This document shows positions 45,245-54,700 of a stretch of 64,000 nt of DNA, one piece after another. The translations under genes and the position numbers were made by a program. The stretch's first letter is position 1; each line of letters opens with the position of its first letter. The DNA is from Xanthostigma xanthostigma (taxonomy: Eukaryota > Arthropoda > Insecta > Raphidioptera > Raphidiidae). Below the pieces are notes generated by a model. It was given only the letters and a program-made list of their open reading frames with translations, did not search any database and was not told the DNA's origin. The stretch lies in assembly GCA_963575645.1 (NCBI GenBank), contig OY754464.1, positions 75,738,948 through 75,802,947 on the forward strand, in the 5' to 3' direction.

Positions 45245-45985
45245 TTAGCTGTACCTGGCCACGCGTTGCTGTGGTTCAGTCTGATGCGATGGGAAAAAAT
45301 TAGAAAGCATACGTTTCTAATATGTTTAATTTTATCATGATTGTGGGTAATATATTTTTTGTTGTTGCATTGTCTCTTAAGATACAGAGTTTGTCTGGTT
45401 TGTCGACTCAAGAACGCACAACATATAATTGTCCACGTGAGAAAAAATTCAATTTAACAATGCAATCAGAAACATTGAAAATACTCACCAGCTGTCATGA
45501 AGCACGCTGTCCCCGGCAATGTTTAGTATATTGCGTGTGTTGCTGTTACGTTCAACATATGGTGCTCCCATTGCCATAAAATATTTAGTATAGGGTGTGT
45601 TGCTTTATCGCCCAACAGATGGAGTTGTTTTTAAAAAAAACATGTTTTCACCATATATCTAGTAACTTCTATATAGCTAGTGCCGGAAATGGAAGCATGG
45701 CCCACGAAGTGAGACAGCAAATGACGGATTTTCTATCTCTTTCTTTTTACTTGATCCGTTGTGCGCAAGTGTCGCGTCTGTAGTGGGGCAATTAGTAAGT
45801 GGAATAGAGCAAGCCACCTCCCTTTCACAGCTTAGTTCCATGTGCAAACTGACGCTGCAACAAACGCGCATGCTCCATTCACGTGCATGAGCATGAGACT
45901 CAGAGTATAATAAGTGAGACAGACGGATCAATGTCTGCACCGTAGTGTTTAAGTCTTTCTCCCGATCTATGTGCTACTAATGCAG
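45245..45985 (-). mobile_element. Helitron family D 3' region, copy 2
   Basis: Minus-strand 3' end ACGCGTGGCCAGGTACAGCTAA, with CTAA fitting the CTRR rule. About 90% like 18064-18780. Confidence 0.75.
45327..45480 (-). pseudogene. Helitron RepHel helicase C-terminal relic, copy 2
   Basis: Same FFSRGQLYVVRS frame as copy 1, but an in-frame TGA replaces the AGA codon that follows, so it is broken inside the motif. Confidence 0.78.
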
Positions 45986-46099
45986 GAATACCTAAAGTAG
46001 CGCTGTATTGTCTCTCTGTGTTAAGTGATGATGATTTTTTGTTTATTATTGTATTTTATGAGACAAATATATTATTTCTATTCAATATCTATTTCTATA

Positions 46100-46727
46100 C
46101 AGTATGTAAACACGTAAGGTGCACATAGGGAAATTAACATTGGGAAAAAATGACTGGATCAGAGTGAGCCTTGAAATCTTGTTTTTCAATTTGACAGATA
46201 ATATTCTTTTGCAAAATGAATGTGTGTACTACCGAAGAAAATATTCAAATGATTACAACATAATCGGACTTTTTTTATTAATGGGACATTAAATTCCCAA
46301 AAATACTTAAATATGGTGCGAGATCACATATCTCCGCCTATTCGTGTTGAACCTAAAGACATTGGGTCACTGAATTACCAACGCGCATACGTCATACCAG
46401 TCAGACAATTTTTGAATGAAATGTTTCCAAACAGATGGAGTTTTATTTTTGTACAAAAAAATTAAAATAATGATAATCTTGAGAATTTCTATTTTATTTT
46501 GATTTATTTTTATTTTACTTGGTTTTTTTAATAATAAAAAGCTCTTAAGCTTTTTATTATTAAAAAAACCAAGTAAAATAAAAATAAATCAAAATAAAAT
46601 AGAAATTTTCAAGATTACCACGATAATTCAATAGAAATAACAATTAATGCAGTCATGGCTAGCTCTGATCCAAGTATTTTTTCCCAATGCTAATTTCCCT
46701 ATGTGCACCTTACGCGTTTACATACTG
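46100..46727 (-). mobile_element. Mariner-type element M with inverted internal duplication
   Basis: TA + CAGTATGTAAACACGTAAGG ... ACCTTACGCGTTTACATACTG + TA, 628 bp, inverted relative to the other copies. It contains a 144-bp palindrome (46474-46617) made from a segment that occurs once in the others. Confidence 0.88.
46474..46617. repeat. 144-bp palindrome inside element M
   Basis: Centre at 46545/46546, stem AATAATAAAAAGCT/AGCTTTTTATTATT with loop CTTA; arms about 70 bp with one mismatch. Confidence 0.9.
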
Positions 46728-46734
46728 TATAGAG

Positions 46735-47214
46735 CAGCGGTTCTCAAACTTTTTTAGTGACGGAACTCTTTTGGAAAGCGAAATACTTGACGGAACCCTC
46801 AATATAACAAAAATGTCTTTATGTACATTCTATATTAATAAGCATAATACGAGTACAATGTAACAGTTACCTACTTATTAATATTATTATACTTAATCCG
46901 AAATAAAAATAGAAATACAAATTGACAGTGCAAGCAATTCTCGACTTTATGTTTTGTTCATAACTATAGCGCTAATCTCAGGGGCGGCTTTTATCAAAGG
47001 GACTGCGCTCACACAAGTAGATACCTCTCGGCGGCGGTATAGTACAATAAAAATTTGTACTGTGGTGGCGACTAAATTTGGCTTCACCTCGTGAACACCA
47101 CCTCAAACACAGAGAGAGAGAGGTGTTTTTAATATTTTTCTAAATTCTTGCGGAGCCCCCACAGGGGTTTCGCGGAACCCTAGGGTTCCGCGGAGCACAC
47201 TTTGAGTATGGCTG
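46735..47214 (+). mobile_element. hAT-type MITE family 6, abutting element M
   Basis: CAGCGGTTCTCAAACT and AGTATGGCTG ends with CACACTTTGAG; exact 8-bp GTATAGAG duplication (46727-46734, 47215-47222), whose first base is the last base of element M. Interior has GGTTCCGCGGAGC-type ends like vertebrate Charlie-type MITEs. Confidence 0.88.
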
Positions 47215-47222
47215 GTATAGAG

Positions 47223-48508
47223 GGTATTAAATATATGGCTAAAACAATCATAACTGAGGTAGCTATATACGTGCTGCCATCTATACTACGTTTCTCATGT
47301 GCCCATCTCCATTGTTATAAAAAACCTGGATAGGTGCGATTTAGATTCGCATGTTGAAGGGTTCCGTATCATTAAACAAATTATTTGAAATTTAAAAGAA
47401 AAATAACGGTTGGAAACATCACTATAGATTTTCTGTGAATTATAGGTAGATCTCTAACAAGTACAAAAATAAACACCCCTGTATTGTATATATTATGTAT
47501 GTGCGACTGTGTTTTGTTATCATTCGATGTCATCGTAATTAACTGAACAGAATGACTGCCAGTTATTTCAATCAATTGACAGATTGACAAATATCATTTT
47601 GAAATCAATGTGCTCAAGTAATATCACTAATTGGTCACGTTTTCCCTGTTCGGTTTTATTTGTTTCGTTGTTCGCGCTTTCAAGAGTCTCTTAATTATTA
47701 AGCGTACACGGTCACACCTATTCTGTCATGTTAAGTTGTTAATTTTTAAAATACAATATAATTCATCAAATGGTCAGCCTAAATAGGACCGGTTTTTTAA
47801 TTTACTTGTAGAATTTTTAGTTTTGTCATTCCCATACGGTTTTCATTAATAGAAAGAGCAATCAACGAGGAAGGGTTTATAATTTGTAAATGTTTTGTAC
47901 AAAATGGCTTAACTATGACAATGTTTTATCAAAAAAAATTGTTTTCGTATGCTTACATGGCAAACGCTGGCCAAATCTTTAGAGATACATCAAAACAAAG
48001 TACGTTGTTAGTTCTGCTGTGTAGATGAGGTCAATATAATATTTTCAGAACAGTTTTGCACGCGGATGAAACCGAGACGAGCCGCCAGTAGTATATATAC
48101 CTACCATAATTAATTATGTTACACGCCATATCCCAGCACCGACTAGACGCGAGGAATCTTCAGACGATCGGCTGATGCTTTCGGGATTGATGCTCTTCCT
48201 AAACCAGGAATTCACTTCGTGGGGGGTGGGCGGTCGATCTCTGGACCAGAGACAATAAGTAACCCCTGAGACCAAAATTCAAAAATAAATGTAGCCTATG
48301 TTACCCGGGCCATAATAACGAATCGATTGACACCTTATTTATCAAAATCGGATGAATAGTTTAGGCGCTACGATGGAACATCCGTAAATCATACATAGAC
48401 TGCTATACTTATAACTCTTCCTTTTTAGCTGCACCGCAGTCGAGTAAAAAAAGAAAACTTGGGGCAAATTTGAGTTATTGCTGAAATAATGAAATATTGA
48501 TGATACGA
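47223..48508. other. Unassigned region downstream of the CTH-like gene
   Basis: Only a decayed Helitron 3' end near 48055-48088 (GCACGCGGATGAAACCGAGA) and the GGAATTCACTTCGTGGGGGG scrap at 48208-48227 are recognisable. Confidence 0.4.
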
Positions 48509-48524
48509 TTTATTACTGTTTATT
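48509..48524 (-). terminator. Polyadenylation signals of the CTH-like gene
   Basis: Two AATAAA hexamers on the minus strand, at 48524-48519 and 48514-48509, lie 60-75 nt past the stop codon. This is a normal place for a short 3' UTR. Confidence 0.6.
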
Positions 48525-48584
48525 AACATTTTAAATACGTAAAATTTCATTGCATACCGTTCGATAATTTAGGGAACACTGTAT

Positions 48585-48726
48585 TTAAATATTACTAAAT
48601 GCTTGTTTTAAATCTTCAATAAGATCTTCAGGCGATTCTATACCAACTGAAAGGCGTATGTAATTGTCTGTAACTCCAAGTTTTTTCTTTTGGTCGGCAG
48701 GGGTGTGATTTTGGCTTATCATTAAT
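48585..48726 (-). CDS. CTH: CTH-like exon 6 (residues 347-393 and stop)
   Basis: The exon is 142 nt, acceptor TTTGCAG, ending in TAA at 48587-48585. It encodes PADQKKKLGVTDNYIRLSVGIE and a short helix ending FSNI. The segment just after the acceptor reads MISQNHTP instead of the common MTHASVP, with the same length, so it is divergence and not a splicing error. Confidence 0.93.
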
Positions 48727-51700
48727 CTGCAAAAATTCATTTGAAAAAAATGTTTGTTAAATTAATAGTTAATATGAAAAATGTGCGAATTGAATTAATA
48801 TTAAAAAAATTTCTGTCGAAACTTTACATTTGAAACGTTACAATTTAATAGGTTCAACTGGGAAATTGCTAATATTGCTTGATTTACATGTCATTAATAT
48901 TAATTAAGTCTTATACAGAATGATTTTTATGTTGATTCTTTTTTTTTACTTATTATTTTTGACTTATCATTTTAGAAACATGTCGCGATTTCAATAAAAA
49001 GTGAGTTCAATAATTCTCTATTACCCACTAGCGGTGCTAATAGGCGTCGTGCACACAGCCTATAGTAGCAATAAGGGCCTTCCGCGAAATATTTGGGCTT
49101 TTGAATTAATTAAATAAAATTTAAAAAAAGAAATTAAACTTTGAACGGCTGTTTTTCTCTTATTTTTGAGATAAAAAAGTAATTTAAAATATTTGTTCGT
49201 CTATTTGATTTCTACACGCTGTTAAAAAAAGAAAAAGCAACTTAAGTCACCTGTACAATGCTAAAAACAAAATTGGGAAAAAATTATCTTTTGTGTAGGT
49301 ATTTAAATCATTTTTCAATAAATATTTGGCTCTCAATATTTTAAAACTTTACATTAAGCCAAAATGAGAAAAAAAAGGGGAGAAATAGACGTTTGAAGTT
49401 GGTTGGCAGTACGACTTTTGAGATTAACTTTTAGAGTGTGGTGTTAGAGAGTCAAGTTTTTTTATAAAATTTACTGATAACTTCAAGTCGAATTTACATT
49501 AACAAATACATGGAAACAATGTAATACATGCGATAGATTTTATTTATATAGTAAGCGCCACGGATCTAAAAGGTTCGGAAGTTAGTCACAAACAGCGTCG
49601 CAAAGGCACATTTTAGAGCCGTTGATACTTCCACCACCTCCCAGCTACCTGCACGGAACGTGCGCTCATCGGTGATTGGCCGTGATCGCTCGTTGCCTTT
49701 ATCACTTGTCGCTTTCCTGCTTTAAAGTACAGTCGAGTACGGTATTGTCAAGTTGTTATTGCTATGTTAGTTTTGTTGAGTTGCGAGTTTGTAGTTTTTC
49801 AACAGACTGTACAAGCGCAAACCCGCAATCGCATCTAACTTCCGAGCCTTTTAGATTCGTGGCGCGTATTATACTTACGGCATTTCTATCAGTGATTCTG
49901 TGCCTCCTAAACTTGCAGCTAATGTAATCAATTTCAAAGATTTCAAAAACTTCTTTGAATCAGTCAGATTTCCTTTTATATAGAATCCTAACATGCCACT
50001 ATGTCCTGATGTTTGTTTCTTTGATAATTCATACTGGGGATGTGAAGGCAGCCCTGAAAAATTTTCAGTTTGTTGGATAGTAATTCAGTTATAAAAAAAA
50101 AAAATCACTGTGCGCGCAACAAAGCCAGCTTCAACGCATCGTGTGAGGCGAACACATAAAAGCTATCACGAAGCATGCTTGAAATCTAGAAATCTAGCGC
50201 CAAAACCAGCCTCGTGTACAGCGACCTTGAGCCCAGATTGTTTATCTATGGGCTATGTGCGAGGAGGCGGAGTTACAAATATTTCGATGCGAGCGTTTGT
50301 GGTGAGCACTATGGGAAACTTCAAGCTCAAATTTTCCGTATGTCAGTGAGCAATGTTTATTAAAAGTGAAAATAGTTATAATTTTATGAAGTTTTTTAAT
50401 TACAAAGAAAACATAGTAAAACTAAGCGATCTGGAAATGCTTGTTGTATTCCGGGCTGTTGCGCTGATGGCGATTTAAGTAAAATAAAGACCATTGGCGC
50501 CCTAATTTGACGTTCCGCTGTCAGTGTAAACAAATTAACATCAGTTTTTCTTATTACATTTTTTTTTGACACACCATGGCCAACTAAAGTTTTTGACTTA
50601 TCACCTTGGAAATATGTCGCGATTTCCATAAAAAATGAGTTCAATAATTCTCTATTACCCACTAGCGGCGCTAGTAGGCTTCGTGCACACAGCTATAAGT
50701 GGAAATTTTTGCGTTTACTTTAGGGACAGTGGACACGCTGTATTTTCTATGTGTACGGACATATCTTAGTTAATTTTTAGCATTTTTGCTTTACCTGGAT
50801 GTATTACTTTTTCCACTTTCGGATGTTTTTCGAGAAATTTCGCAATGACTAAACTATTTTTCATATGCTGATTCATTCTTAATGGAAGCGTTTTCAGTGC
50901 TCTTAAGACTTGATAGCAATCGCTTGGAGAAGGTATGAATCCAACAACTAAAAAGTAAATTACAAACAATAAAATTATAAAAAGTAATAGTCAGAGTGCC
51001 CGTCGGTAAAAATTTTACTGACAAATACTCTTGCCAAACTTTGTATATGGCTTCATTAGGCCTAGTCTGACACCTATTTCCTCTATGACTTTTTTGATTT
51101 TGGGACGTTTTCCCTCTAAGTTTTCCGAAACATGTCGTTTTGACGACATGTAAAAAATTTATAGATACTGTTTGTTTTTTTAATTGGATACCTTAAAAAC
51201 TTCAACCAAAACACTAAAATAATGTTCTCTGAAAAATAATATGAACCATTTAAAATGTCTGACACCTCGAATATTCGAAAAAACGACTATAAAAAAATAA
51301 TTAAACTAAATATTATTTGTCAGAGAACATTATTTTAGCGTTTTGGTTGAAGTTTATAAGCTATCCAATTAAAAAAACAAACAGTATCTATAAATTTTTT
51401 ACATGTCGTCAAAATGACATGTTTCGGAAAACTTAGAGGGAAAACGCCCCAAAATCAAGAAAAGTCATAGAGGAAATAGGTGTCAGAGTAGGCCTAATGA
51501 AGCCATATACAAAGTTTGGGGAGAGTATTTGTCAGTAAAACTTTTGCCGACGGGCACTCTGACTCTAAATTGTCACTTTGTAACATAATATTTGTAGCTA
51601 AAACTCCTTATGTCGAATTTGTGATAAAATTAATAACGATTCATTCGCTCAGTTCGTTTAAACATACAGTTCTTTACAGCGAGGGTCCTTCCGACCACAT

Positions 51701-54700
51701 GGACCGCGCAAACATAGAGCCAAATATTTTTTTTTCGATGTTTAATTGCACAGTATATTTTATTTGTATTTTTTTTTTTTGTTAATGGTAATTTTAATTG
51801 TAAACAAACTAGAAACGATGCAGCGCCTACGAACTAGAAGGTTTCTAATTTTCTAAGCGTTCTGAAATTACAATAGTTGGCAAAACCAAAAGTGCACATC
51901 CCGCAAGTTTTCCACTGTATGATAAAAAAATAACAATTAAAAAATATTTTTAATAAATTTAAAAAGATTTAAAAATTTAAAGAAATAAATAATTAAAAAT
52001 TGAAAAAATATTTTTTTTAAGTTTGCAAAAATAAAAAAAATTAAGAACTATACATAATATAATATATAATTAATATCAAGTGGAATAAAATAAAACAAAA
52101 TAAAAAGAAAAAAAAAAGAAAAAAATCAATGATTTCGTAAGGAATCGAACCCAGGACCTTGCCCTTGGGGATCCAACGGCATAACCATTACGCCACAGCG
52201 GCCTAATACGTTTAGTGGTGTTATCACGGTATACAAGTGTAGCACTTGTTTTATGGATTACACTATATTTACACCGCAATTATTATATTGTTTTTAAACT
52301 AATAGCTGTCAAAAATAATAAAAAATAAAAGTGTTTATAAAAATTAAACTACTGAACACATTTTAGTGAATTTAAATAGGGTTCTGGTCTGATAGTAAAC
52401 AAAGTGAATAAAATATAACCCAAGGCAATCCGACCAAAATTGCGATCTGTAGAGTCGTGACGTACGTACATACGTACGTACGTACGTACGTACGTACATA
52501 CGTACAGACCAACCGACAACTGCTGTTTGTGATTTTCAATTACAATTTTAATAGTATTTATGAACTCAAATTGATTTAAAAATGGTTCTATTTTATAGAT
52601 TAGAATCTCCTCTTTTCAAAAAGCTTCAATTTGAATGGATTTCGTGTGAAATTAACTTAAATATAACTTCTTATATGAACGAAAGTCAGCTCTGACGCAC
52701 AAAGCGATAATAAAGCACATACCGCTAGTTTAGCGGTATGTGCAATTAATGCAGAAAGTCAACAATTTTCTAAAATGTTAAGATTATCAGAAATTATAGT
52801 AGAAAAGTACGATAACTCGATGTGCCCAAATATTGACTTTTTTTGTCATAGAAAACGCTAAATTTCGACGTTCCAAAAAAAAAAAACTTTGCGGATTATT
52901 CACAAATTTTCTCAAAAATACGTAAAAACTTTTCGTCTTTCACTATCATTTTTTGAATCTAACCAATCAGAAATTACATATACACGTCATAGCAACTGGT
53001 ATAGAATTACTGTATTACTATCTCACTTTGTATATACAACCCCGCAATCGTTTTTTAAAGAACTCCCCCCAAACACCGTCCCCTTTTTACTACGCAAAAA
53101 AAACGCAATCGCATCGACACGACTCCGTAATTGTTTTTTAAGAACTCCCTCCAATCGCCCTCTTCTTTTCAATGCACAAAAAAACTCCATCACATCGACA
53201 CCACCCCGTAATTGATTTTAAACAATTCTTCCCAGACACCTTCCCCTTTTCACTGCGCAAAAAAAACACCATCGAATCGACACGACCCCGTAATTGATTT
53301 TAAATAATTCTTTCCAGACGCCTTTTCCTTTTCACTGCGCAAAGAAAACGTCATCGCATCGACACGACCCCGTCATTGTTTTTTAAAGAACTCCTCCCAA
53401 ACTCCTTCCCCTTTTCTCTGCGCAAAAAAACGTCATCGCATCGACACGACCCCGTCATTGTTTTTTAAAGAACTCCTCCCAAACGCCTTCCCCTTTTCAC
53501 TGCACAAAAAAAATCAATTTTCCGCACTTAAAACGGTCAATAACACTGTTATTATGTTATATAAAATAATAATAGCATATTTCCAATAGATATTTTGCAC
53601 ATCGAGTTATCGTATTCTAACCGAAAAGTACACCAAATTCGATTTAAGGAACTTTGCTTTTGGAGCACCAAAATTTAAAGTAGTGTTTTTATTACGCGTT
53701 TGAAAATATTTTAATTCCTTGTAAAGCTCGTCAGAGTTTAAAACTACAGCTCCCATAAGTACGTCAGTATGTCCGTTCATATACTTAGACATAGAATATA
53801 GCGATATATCGATTCCAAAATCTAACGGTCTTTGTAAGTAGCTGGTTAAAAATGTGTTATCGACAACACTTAAAAGATTGTGTTTTTTTGCCAAAGATGC
53901 GACTGCTTTTAAGTCGGTTACTTGAAAAACTGGATTCGATGGGGTTTCAATCCATACAAGCTAAAACAAAAAACAAACATAAATATTTTTGAAGTAAAAC
54001 TTCTTTAGACACGCTTGACTTGGGGAGTAAGCTGGTGAATGCCTAACGAGAGCGTTTACGGAAGATGTGTGATCGGGCGAGGCGAACGGAAGTTGAGAGG
54101 GAGATATAGTTAGTGAAGATAGAAAGAGAGAGAGTTACGTTTCGTATACTTATTGGAAGTTGAGAGGGAGATATAAGTTAATGAAGATAGAAAGAGAGAG
54201 AGAGTTACGTTTCTTATATTGGAAGTTGAGAGGGAGATATAAGTTAGTAAAGATATATAATTGTAGGGGAAAGAGAGAGAGGTGCGCGCGCCCAATTTCT
54301 TTCTCTCTTCCTCAACAAATATTCAGTGGCTAGTGGCACCATCAGGTGGCCGAAAATATAAGCAGTACTAACAATAGAACGACACATACTTCGCGCCATC
54401 AGGTGGCCGAAAATATAAGCAGTACTCTTTACTTGCCACAGGCGCTATCAAATGACTAAAATCCAACGAAAGCTAAGTAATTGCAATGTATTACTTTTGT
54501 TTTCATTATCTTTTTGTAATATTCTACGTTTAAAGTGAATAAAATTGTAAATTCATTTTAAAGTTCATATTTAGTGAATTTTCGGGTGAATAATAACAAA
54601 TTATGGCAGGAAGAAGTTTTACTTCAGTCGTGTGGTCTAAAGCACACTCGTTTTTTTTTCTTCATACCTCGATCGAAATTGTAAGGCAGAAAGTATAACA

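Noticed and set aside
53036-53512. CRISPR-like array
   Set aside because: Units are contiguous minisatellite repeats without unique spacers, in an insect intron.
53607-53695. Continuation of the exon 3 frame downstream
   Set aside because: Similarity stops at the GTAATA donor, and exon 4 restores the family sequence in phase 1.
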